Made by a program: the position numbers and the translations under genes | Shown here: piece after piece, positions 10,459 through 21,386 of the stretch | How the letters are laid out: each line of letters opens with the position of its first letter | Numbering within the stretch: position 1 is the stretch's first letter | Source: Rhypophila decipiens | Lineage: Eukaryota; Ascomycota; Sordariomycetes; Sordariales; Naviculisporaceae | NCBI GenBank assembly: GCA_033297075.1 | Contig: MU858045.1 | Coordinates: 372,001-436,000, forward strand | Reading direction: 5' to 3' | DNA length: 64,000 bases | Notes under the pieces: model-generated | The model's database searches: none | Told to the model about the DNA's origin: nothing | What the model saw: the letters and a program-made list of their open reading frames with translations, nothing else

Positions 10459-12720
10459 ATGAGAGACATTACCGAACTTCCCCGTGACCTCTTTCTCCTA
10501 ATCATTGCCTATCTTCCTCCCCGAACCTGCGTCCGCTGTCGACGAGTGTCCCGCCAATGGTTTGCCGCCTTCACCAGCCAAGATATCTCACTCCTCCTCC
10601 TCCGCTGGAACTTTCCACGATGCCGTGAGATGAGGCTAGCAGCTGCTGCTGCCACGCTATCCTCCCTGTCACCCCAAGCCCTGGACTCTTTGTCATCAAG
10701 CAATCTGGGCGTGGAACTCAAGTGCTTCACTGCTGAGACACACTCGTGGTCATGGACTTTTGCCGCCGTAGCCCGTCGGTACCACCACCTCGGCCACGCC
10801 AAACCCCGCGTCGTGGACAAGATCGAACTGGCCGGACCAAACCAAGATAAAGACTCTCGGACCTCTGCCTTTTCCTTCCGTGGCGTGGCTCCGTGGAACC
10901 GATATCTGCGTCTGAACCAAAACACGGCCAACTTCCACTATGACGATCCGTCCTGGTGGTACAGCCAGGAAGATGGGGTCCTGGTTTATCCCACGGCCGC
11001 GACGCCGATGGACCGGGATGCTGGATATATCTACCAAGTGTTAGACCTGTCGACCGGCACACAGGTTTCGGTGCCCTTTGATGTGCGCCAGAAGCATATC
11101 CGCCGCGTGCGCCTGGCTCAGGGGGTCCTGGTGATCGAATGGGCGGAAGCGCTCCCCTACCACCAGCTGAACGATCGAGAAGTGGTGCATCGACACTTTG
11201 TGACGGCATTCGACGTGGTGCGCCTCCCGTCTGACCCGGCTCGTGCATGTGGCGCACCGGATGCCACCACCGGATGGACATGGACGGTCAAGCTCCGTTC
11301 CGAGTGGAAGCTGCACTTCCTAGGCCTGCCCCTGAACCGTTCAGATCGATTCTTCTCGGCTCACACGGCGACCCACTACGCCGTGTATTTCTGGCAGCCC
11401 AACCGGTCCCTTTATCAAGACGACCCAATCGAGCAGCTGGCAGTGTGGGATATCTCATCACCGAGCACCTATAGACCTTCAGAGGATCCAAATGGCGATA
11501 ATAAGCAGGAAGTGCCGGAGCGAGCTCACTCGATACCGGTTGGTTTGTGGAACGGAGCTCATAGCGGTGCCAACGGTAACGGTACCACCTCCGACAGGGC
11601 CGTTTCGTCGTCGGCCCACCCCGCAAGGGACACAAAACTGTCGCTCGCAAAAACTACAATCGCCAGCGGACCACGAGTGATTCGACGGATGGCGTGGCGA
11701 GAGCTGGGCTTTTACAATCTCCGACAGCGGGCAACACCGCAGCTCCGAAATCTGGCGCTCGATGACCGCAACTTGTATTTCGTCGAAGAGGAACATCGAT
11801 GGGCGGACGGCCAGCATAGTTCTCTGAGCCCTCCTCGTGTGCATCATGTACGATGTACCGGGATTCCGATCATCCCCACACCAGCCTGTGCCACCTCTTC
11901 CCCCCCGAAACGTCCGCCCTTGGCTGTGATACACAATTCTAGCACCGTCTCAGATCCGACCGATGGACCTGTCCTAGGACCCATCTGGGTCGACGCATGT
12001 GGTGCAGACGGGGACGTCAATATGAGCTTTTGTCGACGGGCCGCCGCCTCTAGCGGGCCAGTTCCTGCGCTCGAGTCGTGGGCTACTCCTCAACGGATTC
12101 AGCTCGGCACGTTGAATAATTCCAGCCCAGAGTATATCATGGGATTGCTAAAGTCTAGGGGGCCACCTTCGGCTGATGGCTGGGCTTGGACTACATCTAC
12201 GGCTACTGCTAACTCGTCACATCTGCAATCAACCAGCAACAACAGTATTGGTGGGGGCAGTATGAGCGCACAAGCTGTTATATCCTCCTTTCTGGAGTAT
12301 CCGCAACGATGGCCGGGCTGGGCACCTTGCTGGCGACACGAGGATTTCCCCTATCTTACTGTAGCGGAGATGGTGGATTTTCCCGCTGGGGTGAGGATCA
12401 CGGCCCGCCATTGCTTCATGTTGGAGACGATATCGGTGCATGTTAGGCCGGGCAGTATATCGATCAAGGGGGCTAATGGGGGACTTCTTGATGATGATGA
12501 CGAGGTATTAGACGCAAAGAAGAAAAAGAGAAATAGTGCTTCGAGAAAGAAGAAGCGGGTGTCAAATGGGTCTATGTCGACGGAGGCGGTAAGGAGTGAA
12601 GAGGTGCAGTTTGGGGATGATATGTGGAGTGAGTTGGTTCATAAGGGGTATATTGCTGGGGATGAGCGGTGGGTTCTGGGCGAGGGGGAGGATGGTAGGA
12701 TTACGGTTGTGAGGTTCTAA
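10459..12720 (+). CDS. F-box protein
   Basis: Single exon, 753 aa, starting at an ATG with AAA in front (CGCCAAAATGAG). Residues 4-45 are an F-box (ITELPRDLFLLIIAYLP..TCVRCRRVSRQWFAAF), the Skp1-binding motif of SCF ubiquitin ligases. The remainder resembles the large C-terminal halves of fungal F-box proteins, with scattered Trp-rich segments (WNRYLRLNQN, YDDPSWWYSQEDGVLVYP, YAVYFWQPN) that could fold as a propeller, though I see no clear repeat register. Residues about 687-703 contain KKKKRNSASRKKKR, a probable nuclear localisation signal. The substrate is unknown. The protein probably serves as an SCF adaptor. The gene faces RCC1 tail to tail across a repeat-bearing spacer. Confidence 0.85.
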   Translation: MRDITELPRDLFLLIIAYLPPRTCVRCRRVSRQWFAAFTSQDISLLLLRWNFPRCREMRLAAAAATLSSLSPQALDSLSSSNLGVELKCFTAETHSWSWTFAAVARRYHHLGHAKPRVVDKIELAGPNQDKDSRTSAFSFRGVAPWNRYLRLNQNTANFHYDDPSWWYSQEDGVLVYPTAATPMDRDAGYIYQVLDLSTGTQVSVPFDVRQKHIRRVRLAQGVLVIEWAEALPYHQLNDREVVHRHFVTAFDVVRLPSDPARACGAPDATTGWTWTVKLRSEWKLHFLGLPLNRSDRFFSAHTATHYAVYFWQPNRSLYQDDPIEQLAVWDISSPSTYRPSEDPNGDNKQEVPERAHSIPVGLWNGAHSGANGNGTTSDRAVSSSAHPARDTKLSLAKTTIASGPRVIRRMAWRELGFYNLRQRATPQLRNLALDDRNLYFVEEEHRWADGQHSSLSPPRVHHVRCTGIPIIPTPACATSSPPKRPPLAVIHNSSTVSDPTDGPVLGPIWVDACGADGDVNMSFCRRAAASSGPVPALESWATPQRIQLGTLNNSSPEYIMGLLKSRGPPSADGWAWTTSTATANSSHLQSTSNNSIGGGSMSAQAVISSFLEYPQRWPGWAPCWRHEDFPYLTVAEMVDFPAGVRITARHCFMLETISVHVRPGSISIKGANGGLLDDDDEVLDAKKKKRNSASRKKKRVSNGSMSTEAVRSEEVQFGDDMWSELVHKGYIAGDERWVLGEGEDGRITVVRF

Positions 12721-13169
12721 GAATCTTTGGCGGTCATCGCTTACGCTTTTCGCATTCGCATTGCTTTTCTTGCGTTTTACATTCTGAGCTTTACTATCAT
12801 TTAGGTTCTATCACGCATGGCACGGTTACAAAGTATGGTCGGGGTAGATGAGTGGATGAGTGGATTAAGGGATAACAGCACATAGTATGGTATATATATT
12901 CTCGACATAGCTTTTCTCTTTATGCTTCTAACTAGAATCTTAATTCTTTAATTTTAAGTAAATATTCTTTCTCCTATCTCTTCTCTTCTAGTTCTAGTCC
13001 TTTTAGACCTTATGCTTTCTTAGTATTATCCTATTATCTACTATTTCTTCTCTTATCTTATAAAGAAGAAGGTAAAAGGAAGAATAGCTAAGCCAAGTAT
13101 AAGTCTCTACTCAATACATTTTACACCATTAATATTAGGTGTATCTAATAAATAAGAAAATAACAAAAA

Positions 13170-13336
13170 CTCAAGGTACCCCTCGTCGTCGGCTGCTACT
13201 AGTGGGTAGAGCTCGTCCTCACACCTTAACTTGCTCGCACTTTAACCCGTCCTTATTGAGTTAAAGTGTAAGCAAGTTACAGTATGAGGACGAGCTCTAC
13301 CCGTTAGTAGTAGTCGACGACGAGTAAGGGTACTGA
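13170..13336. repeat. Foldback (inverted-repeat) element with 77-bp arms
   Basis: Arm 13170-13246 pairs with arm 13260-13336 across a 13-nt loop. The outer ends read CTCA..GTACCC / GGGTACTGAG. The inner ends are GGGTAGAGCTCGTCCTCA / TGAGGACGAGCTCTACCC, and GCACTTTAAC pairs with GTTAAAGTGT at the loop. Most mismatches are transitions. The element sits at the edge of AT-rich DNA. It is best described as a foldback or MITE-like element, and no coding capacity is present. Confidence 0.8.
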
Positions 13337-13367
13337 GAAAAGCCTATTACGGCATTTTTTAATTGAT

Positions 13368-13476
13368 CCTGCCCGGAATTGAACCGACACCTCCAGAGGA
13401 GAGTGCTGCAGGCCGGAGGGGTACAGAGGAATTACTTGAGTCGCCGGAGCTGACCGTTGAGCTATACGCCCAACTC
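13368..13476 (-). repeat. Degenerate tRNA-like segment with A-box and B-box motifs
   Basis: On the minus strand an A-box-like TAGCTCAACGG (13464-13454) is followed 68 nt later by a B-box-like GGTTCAATTCC (13385-13375). The would-be acceptor arms (GGGCGTA against CAGGATC) do not pair, and no T-run follows. It is therefore not an intact tRNA. A tRNA-derived SINE head or a tRNA pseudogene is possible. Confidence 0.35.
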
Positions 13477-14088
13477 ATCTCTGCTGTCGACATCCCCTCT
13501 CGGTTGGAAAGCTGGGTTGAAAACGGAGCTTATATAGCTATAGGATGGGATGGATGGGATGGGATGGGATAGATGCTCCTCAAGCAAACATGCTGTACAA
13601 TAGCCTTGGCCAAGGTGCTCGCTCAATGCTTTTACCATTAGCAAATCACGGTCATATTCAACCGAGAACTCTGCTCTTCGACTCTGGCCCTTTTGAATGA
13701 GGTTCTGATAGATGTTGTGGGCCTCGTCCAAAAGACCGCAGGGTCTGCCTTTCTGGAATATATTCAGCAAAAATATTATCGTCACCTCCTCAAGAATATT
13801 TTTGGCATATCCAGTGATTGATGGCCAGCTTTGTCATATCCCATTCCCCATATCCCAGATATCGTTCGCTAGATGATGATAATAATACAAGTCCGCTGTT
13901 TCCTTGGTAGTGTAAATCATGTCATGCGACCAGCACCAACTTCCATCGTGGAGCACGCAGTACCGTATCTACATTGCTTTTCCTTTTTCTCCTTCTTGTG
14001 ACACCATGCTCATTATTCAAAACATCTCCCATGGCAAGCAAAACCACGCAGTAAATCCTCATAGCCCTTATCCATCCACCCACCATAT

Positions 14089-15962
14089 TCACTTCGCACG
14101 CCGACCCTCAACCGTCCCAGCCCTGTCGCCCTTAAAAAGAGAACAAAGCACACTAAAGTTCCCCCCAGCAGCAGCCATAACCAACTTGACATCCCTCACA
14201 CTCTTGGCATTAATTAGCTTCGCAACCGTAACCTCGTCCTCCTCACCTCCCAAACCCAACTGTCCTCTCGACCCGAACCCCGCCGAAAACGCCTTGCCGG
14301 CCTGACTAACAAAAATGGTATGGTCAATCCCACACGCCACCGAAGCAACGCTTTCCAGTCCAGGTACCGTGATCCGCGTGGGGAGCAGACAAATCCTCGG
14401 CTCGTTGCGCAGCTCGCCGCGTCGTATCAAGTCGTCATTGGCTAGTTGCTGCTGTGTGAATTCGATCCCCAGCTGTCCACAGTCCATCCGTCCCCAGAGG
14501 TAACATTCCCCGTTCTTGGTGATAGCTGCCGAGTGACTCGCGCCCGCGGCCATGAACTTGACGCCTTTTCCGCACAGTGAAGGGATCTTGCGGGGCCGAT
14601 CGAGATAGACGCCCCCGGCGGAACCTGCACCTTCGGGGTTGGAGCCTGCTTGGCCGTACGAGTTTAGACCCCACGACCAGACGTTGTCTTTTGCGTCGAT
14701 TGCGAAGGAATGCCGGCTTCCTGAGAAGATGGCTGTCACGTTTTTGATCTCTACCAGGTGGGGGGTGAAGGACTCGTGCGTGTGTCGCGGGGACACGCGC
14801 CTGCCTAGGCGGTTCTCGTCCGAGATGCCCCATGCGTAGAGGGTGCCGGTGGAGGATAGGGCGAGGCAGTGGTTCGCGCCGCAGGTTATGGATGTTATTG
14901 AGCTTAGGATGGGGACTTGCACGGGAGTCGGCTGTTTCTCTAGAGGTCTGGCGGTTGCGGAGCTTTGGGAGAATGTGCTTTTCCCGTCATGGTTCTGCAA
15001 AAGAGGTGAGCAAGGGGTATTCAGATGGAAGCTGAGGGTCAAATTACAAGAAAAGTACCCCATGCGTAGACTATGCCGGTGTCTGTCAGGGCCAGGCTCA
15101 GATTGTCTGCGGCCGCGACTTGGGTGAATCTTGTGCCCGTTGGGAACGAGCTTGCGGGAATGCGAGTAGGGATCGATTCGAGCGGGTTCAGATCAGTCTC
15201 GTCGTCATCCGAAGATGCATCGTCGGCGTCGTCCATATCTCGTAGTCGCTCTCCATCCCACGTCGTGTCCTTCCCCAGGGCGCAGTTGTCGTTGACCCCC
15301 CAGGTCAGAATTTGGTTGTCTTTGGTGAGCGCAATCATGTGCAGACCACCGCAGCTCAGCTGGACGACCTCGAAAGCGTCTGGTTTGGTCGGGTCGAGGT
15401 AGGGGTTGAGCCGTGGCCTGGGAACCTCGCCGCCCTTGGGGCCCAGGCCCAGGCTGCCCATGTCGCCATCTCCAAACACGTAGACTCCGAGACTGTCTGA
15501 CGGCGTTTCGTTGGGCGCAAAGGTGCTTCTTTGACCTCCCCCTGGAGGTCTGCCTCTGCGTCTTGGCGAGGCAGCATCGCCAACCTGAGCTCCAAGAGTG
15601 GAACTTTGGAGCTTCAACGCTCGAAGTTTCGGCACCACCTCATCGTCAACGCGAGACTTTTTTGGCCCAGCATTCGCACTCGAATCTAGGGGAGATTTTC
15701 GTTTCCTTCCCACAGCAGCCCGGCCGGTAGTGCTTGGCTCAGCCTTGTCGACTGCATTTTGTCTGAGTGTTAGTGAGTTGACAGCAACCCGGCGGGTGTC
15801 CAAGCATGAACCCTGCGGTCGCTAACGGAGTTGAGCTCAGTGTAAGTTGAGGTGGAGGAGCTGTGCGTCGTTTGGAGAAGCGCCTGTGATCTGGCAGCTG
15901 GAACGACGGAAGCCTGGATGGCAAAACTTACCTTTTGGTTTGGGAGGTCTTCCTCTAGGCAT
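14089..15962 (-). CDS. RCC1-type Ran guanine nucleotide exchange factor with AT-hook-like motifs
   Basis: Three exons, 15962-15932, 15751-15048 and 14994-14089, encode 546 aa. Intron 1 is 180 bp (GTAAGT, CTAAC branch, GCAG). Intron 2 is 53 bp (GTAATT, TTTGCAG). Exon 1 encodes only MPRGRPPKPK. Both the phase and the appearance of a second RGRPP motif at about 74-83 (RRRGRPPGGG) support the splice. A KRK/KKSR basic region (26-43) is a likely nuclear signal. From about residue 98 onward there are RCC1 repeats (VFGDGDMGSLGLG, LTWGVNDNCALGKD, YAWGISDENRLGR, WSWGLNSYGQAG, YLWGRMDCGQLG, SAGFGSRGQLGLGG). RCC1/Pim1 proteins load RanGTP on chromatin for nuclear transport and spindle assembly. The gene is divergent to telomerase reverse transcriptase, with 484 bp between the start codons. 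Confidence 0.88.
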
Positions 15963-16446
15963 TGTGATAAGGTCTTGAGAATTCTGGTGATTTTAGCAGA
16001 ACTTGTGTTCTTCTGGTTGTGCAGAGGTGAATGGAAGGAGTGTCTGGGTACCTCTACGGGTATTTGAGCAAACAATGCCAAGGCCCCGCAACCAACGCGA
16101 CAGGGCGCGTTGGACCGTGTGGGGCAGTTCCGAGCAGGGGTTGGACAGCTGCTAAACGACTCACTGTCCCAACACCCTAAGATGGCTGCAGGTGATCCGA
16201 ACAACTGGAACAACTCCAAGAACGGACGGAGTAAACAGTAACCCCTAAACTTGAACAGCACTGAGCCTTGCAACCAAAAGTGGCAAAAAACAGTTTTACC
16301 TTGATGCCAATGGCTTGTCTGTTCCGCTCAGAACTGGAAAGGCCAAAAGGACCCGGTGAGATCTCATAGGTTCCAGGTTGTTGCCTCATCGCTAGCAAAC
16401 GAAAGGGTGTCACCAAGACAGGACCAGTACGGCAGACAGCAGCAAT
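15963..16446. promoter_or_regulatory. Bidirectional promoter of RCC1 and telomerase reverse transcriptase
   Basis: Only 484 bp separate the ATG of the RCC1 gene (-) from that of TERT (+). No ORF in this gap has family features. A CCAAT pentamer occurs near 16309. Co-regulation of the two genes is an inference from the spacing. Confidence 0.5.
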
Positions 16447-19400
16447 ATGGGGTCACGAAAGAGGCCAAGACATGATGAAGCTCCCAACAACAATGACTCC
16501 AAAGAGAACAAGAAACAAAAGAAAAATCACAACGCAAAGCAGTCACCACCTAAAGCCGTTCAACATGCAGTTCTGGCCCAGTATTATTCCCGAATACACA
16601 CACTGCGCGAATGGGTTCTCTCAAAGCTATCCCAGACATCAAAAATCAGGAGGAAGAAGCTCGCCAACCTGGGCCTAGACGCGTCGGCTGCTGGCAAGAC
16701 GGCCTGGTCCGGGGATGAACTCGCCGTTGGGGCCCTTCTGGATACTACACTCGTTGCAGTCCGCGAGATCAAAGACGCCCAGAAGGAAGATGACGAGTCT
16801 GAAAAGCCAGACCAGAGATACCAGAAATGGGTAGCCTTTTCCCAGGCATGTGCAGGAGACGAGTTCTACGTCACACTCGGTGGCAACCAACGAGGCTCGG
16901 TCGAGCTGCAGTCCGAGATGGTGGACTACGTTGTCTGGCTGTTGTTCTCGAGAGAGGCCAAGCCGGGACGCTGGCCGAGGCACATGCTTTGTGATGGGTT
17001 TCGAAAGGCTCCTACCGCAAGACCGGCCCATAAGCCACAACAGAAAGGAACCAATGCAGCTTCAGGTGGTCCTGGCAAGTCCGGGGACGGGGCTGGGTCC
17101 AGTATTCCGGGTCTGTTCCAGGTGCACCCTAATCACTGTGTCAAGGCTCTGAAAGGACCACCATGGCCACAGCTCCTGACCCTGCTTGGACATTCAGGGC
17201 AGAGGATCATGCTCGATTTGCTGCTGGACTGGTCTGTCTTTGTGGCTGTCAAGGCTGGCAGGGGAAATTACAACCAACTGACTGGGCTGCAAATGTCCGA
17301 GATGGACCCTTTGACGGCCGTGGTTGAGCAGAAAGCTGCTCCGGGGTCGACGCTACGCCAGCCGTCCGAAATCACATTCGTGAGAAGTCGCATGATGTAT
17401 GCTCGAGCAGCTCTCAATGCTCGCGGCAATGTCCATTTTGGACTGCGGCACATTCGTAGGTTGCTTCCTTTCCATCTGATGATTATCAAGTAAATTATGT
17501 ACTGACACAAGTAGATGTATTAAATCGCTTCCCTCGACGGCCAAAAGTCACCAAAGAGGACGACAAAAACGACCAAGATGTCAGCAAAGCCCCTCTGGAC
17601 GAGAGTGTCGTCCACATAATGATGTACATGTTTCCGCGCCAATTCGGCCTCCACAACGTGTTTACATCAATCGTCGACCGTCAGCAGACAGCCCAGAAAT
17701 TCCAGGATTACACTCTGCGCGAAGAAGAAATCGCAAAGAAATTCCCCAAGACTCCAGAGGGTCGAACCGTCCGGCACATCCCAAAACGTCTGGGAGGCAA
17801 GTTGCCGCTCCTCATTCAAAAACTCCAGACCCTTCACGAACGATGCTCTTACTCGGAATTGCTCCAGTATTACTGCCCTGTGGGAGGACAGTCCAACGAT
17901 GCCACGCCCACCACCCAAAGAGCCGATACCTCTGTTCAAGAAGAAGAAGGCCAAGACGAACCCGGCGAGGGCAGGTCGCTCCTCTTGTCTTCCAAACCCC
18001 AAGGCAAACTTTCCAAAAAGAAACGACAGTCTCTCCCCGTCGCCGCCGCCCCAATAGAGCTGCATTACGAATCTCTAGTCGACCTCTCAACACCCATCTC
18101 CTCAGTCTCAGCCTTCTGCCAGGCCGTGCTGTCCAAACTTATTCCCAATGAATTCTGGGGGCCCCCCAACTCAAGCACACAAACCCACAACAAGTCCATC
18201 TTCCTCAAACGAGTCCACGAATTCATCCACCTCCGACGATTCGAAACCATGTGTTTACACCAATTAATCCAGGGCATGAAAATCACCGAGGTGGAATGGC
18301 TCTCCCCTTTTCCCCCCAACCAGGCCAGTCCAAAGAAGTGTTCCCAAAGCGACACAAAAAAGCGCCTCGAGATGTTCTCCGAATTCCTCTATTACACATT
18401 CGACAGCATCCTCATCCCGCTAATCCGATCAAACTTTTACGTGACCGAGTCCTCAGGGTCCCATCGCTACCGTGTCTTCTTCTTCCGGCACGACATCTGG
18501 CGCCAAATCGCCGAGCCAGCCATGGCCACCCTCAAGGCGGACATGTTTGAGGAAGTCCCCCTCGTACAGGCGAGACAGATCCTGGGCAGTAGGAAGTTGG
18601 GATTTAGTGCTGTCAGACTCTTGCCCAAGGGTAAGGGCGACGCGATGAGGATGATTACCAACCTGAGGAGGCGCAGCATTGTTCTACAGCAGACTGGAGG
18701 AACAAAACAGAAAGGGGGGCCGCCTAAAACTGTTAGGTTAGGGCCTAGTATCAATTCTGTTCTTGGGCCTGTGGGCGAGGTTCTCAAGCTGGAACGGAAA
18801 TTGAATCCCGGTTTGCTAGGGGCTGGTATGTTTTCCACTGGGGATATTTACTCACGGCTCAAGAGCTTTAGGGCGCAACTACTTCTTCTTGGTCATCAGC
18901 AGAATGGGAAGTTGCCAAAACTGTATTTTGTCAAGGTGGACGTGCAAGCTGCGTTCGATACCATACCCCAGGACAAGATGGTTGAGTTGCTGGAAACCAA
19001 GATCTTGCAACAACAAGAGCATCGTGGGAAAAAATACAAGATTGTCAAACACGCCGAGGTCCAGCCTTTGGAGGGTAGTAACTCGGGAGGAGCAAGCAAG
19101 ACCTTCAAACGGTGGCATTCCACCGCTCGAACAGCAGACGATGGCATCTGCTTTGCGGAAAGAATCGAGGGCACAGCGCTGTCGCGCAACAAGAAAGATA
19201 CCGTATTCGTCGGCTCTGCGCTGGAGCGGTTCCTGGATAGCAGGGAGGTTTTGGGTTTGGTGGGCGATCATATACAGCGCAATCTAGTCAAGGCCGGCAA
19301 GAAGTTTTATCGGCAGAAGAGGGGGATTCCGCAGGGGAGTGTGCTGAGTAGTCTGCTTTGTAACTACTTTTATGGGGATCTCGAGGGGAACAAGTTGGGA

Positions 19401-20512
19401 TTTTTGAGGGGGGAAGAGTCACTGTTGATGAGGTTGATTGATGATTTCTTGCTGGTTACTACTGACAAGGGCAAGGCGGAAAAGTTTGTCAGGGCCATGT
19501 ATGAGGGCTTTGAGGAGGAGTATGGGGTGAGGATTCGGCTGGAGAAGAGTCTGGTTAATTTTGAGATGAGCATTGGGGGTGTGGAGGTGCCTATGGTTCG
19601 AGCGACCGAGTTGGGGGGCAGGTTGTTGTTTCCTTATTGTAGGGTTTTGATTGATTGTCTGACGTTGGAGGTTGGGAAGCAGAGGGATGAGGTTGGAGAT
19701 GCTGGTATGTTTGCCTTTTTTCTTTCTTTCTCGTCTGTTGTTTTGTTGGTTTGACGGGTGTTCAGATCCATGGGCGACTGCTAACATTGTTTGTCCAACA
19801 GTCATCTTCAACTCGCTTACTGTCGAGTATTCACGATGTCCCGGGCAGAATTTCAAGCGCAAGGTTTTGAGTGAGTTTCTTTTGTTTCTATTATCTTGCT
19901 GTGATGCATGTCCACATGACCAGCAGATAATTACACCGCTACTTGTCTCCTTCCCTCGCCTAAGCAATCTCCCGTCAAAATAATAACACCTTCCTTCCAG
20001 ATGCATTCAAGATCCAGTCCCACCTAATGTTCTTCGACACGTCACACAACTCGCCCCAGGCGGTCTTCAAAAACATCTACACCGCTTTCCTCGAGACGGC
20101 AACCAAAATGTGGGCCTATGCGCGGTGCCTCCCAAAGGCCAACAAACCGTCCATGGCGGTCGTCCAAGACACGTTGAAAAGCCTGGTAGACGTGGCCTAC
20201 TTGTTGCTCACCAGCCGGTCTAGGAAGATGAGATATCCGGGCTATGTCTGCGTGGTGGGCAAGAGGCAGGTTGCTTGGCTTGTCATGAGCGCTTTCCGTG
20301 AGGTGTTGGGGAGGAAACAGGCTGGGTATGGGGCTGTGGTGGATTGGATAAGGAGTGAGTTACTGAAGTTGGAGATGGAGGGAGTGCATCTGGACGGAAA
20401 GAGTGATGGGAAGAAGACAAAAATGGAGAGACGGAGCGGTGGAAATGAGCTGGCTGTTTTGAGGAGGGTTGTAAATGAGGCTGGGAGGGGAAAGTATCGT
20501 GGGGGTACGTGA
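16447..20512 (+). CDS. TERT: Telomerase reverse transcriptase
   Basis: Four exons, 16447-17455, 17515-19704, 19802-19870 and 20001-20512, encode 1259 aa. Introns are 59, 97 and 130 bp, all phase 1, with GTAGGT, GTATGT and GTGAGT donors. The first splice restores RHIHVLNRFPRR, a telomerase RNA-binding-domain motif. A basic N-terminus (KRPRH..KKQKK) is followed by the RNA-binding domain, with the T motif near residue 643 (NFYVTESSGSHRYRVFFFRH). The RT motifs are: 1/2 near 700-725 (RLLPKGKGDAMRMITNLRRR); A, VDVQAAFD, with Asp812; B', GIPQGSVLSSLLCNYFYGDL; C, LIDDFLLV, with Asp979-Asp980; D, GVRIRLEKSLVNFE; E, FPYCRVLID. About 100 residues lie between A and B', the telomerase-specific IFD. Exons 3-4 encode the thumb (FKIQSHLMFFDT). 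All three catalytic aspartates are present. It copies TTAGGG repeats onto chromosome ends. A perfect GTACGT donor overlaps the stop, so a longer C-terminus is possible. Confidence 0.95.
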
Positions 20513-21386
20513 GTTTGTTGTCATAATTGACGATGGTGATGTGGAGTAATAACCTTAAGTGTTATGTTTTAAATATGATACCCTTTTTTGCACTTTGTGG
20601 TAGTCGGAGCGGAGCGGAGCGGAGCGGGATTTGATAAAGCGCGGACACCGCACCGGTGTGGAGATCAACGCTGCCTCCGGGCCGGTCTCAGCGGCACAGC
20701 TAATCCCCGGATATCGGACCGGTCGGTCACGGCCCGGTGTCACGGTAGTTTATAACTCTATGACATTACCGGTAGTGTATTTACATCGTCCCAGATTACC
20801 AGGTACTTGGTAAGTGAGACTTGTATCACAGTCAGCTACGGGGAAGTTTATGAATGCATCCGTACATACAGCGCGCATAGATGTAAGCTGACTGAGCCCG
20901 AGGATATCGGGAAGGAAAGTTTCCGAGCTCATCATCCAGCGCCAGTCCAAGCTTGAGCTCCTGAAATGAAGAGATTTTTTTTCTCGTCATTAATTACACT
21001 TACAAGGTCAAGGCTAGTTATCGGGCGCATTCAAGGTGAGAGTTACCAGGTTCAGGGAGCGATGGTCTCACACCGAGGGAGGGATTTATACATATGTGCA
21101 CGTGAAAATTTATATAAGGGTGGTATCCGTATTTTGTATCCTTTTACCCAGGAAAGGGGAAAAAAGATATCGTCCAAGGCTGTATGGTGCACCAAAGTCA
21201 ACCGTCAAGGAGAAACCGAGGTGACAGAACGGGTAAAACCCCCGACCCGCTTCAGGTTGCTGCCCACCCTTAATCACGAACGGTCCACGAACCACGATCC
21301 AGCCGCGGCGAAGCAGCTCATTTGAGGGGGGAAAATACCTAAAATACCCTGACGAGGCACGCAAGCTACCACCTCGTAAGGAAAGC

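Larger units (their letters stand above)
12721..14088. other. Convergent spacer with AT-rich relic DNA
   Basis: No supported gene. 12,900-13,170 is markedly AT-rich and CpG-poor, as in decayed or RIP-altered repeat DNA. It is followed by a large foldback repeat and a tRNA-like segment, both listed separately, and by a short GGGAT-rich run at 13,542-13,571. Confidence 0.6.

Noticed and set aside
13368..13476. Intact tRNA gene
   Set aside because: A and B boxes are present but the acceptor arms do not pair, the anticodon arm cannot be drawn and no T-run terminator follows. Kept only as a tRNA-like segment.
15752..15803. RCC1 start at 15803
   Set aside because: It would read intron sequence. 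The splice from a 31-nt exon at 15962-15932 restores frame and adds an AT-hook-like N-terminus, with a CTAAC branch point in the expected place.
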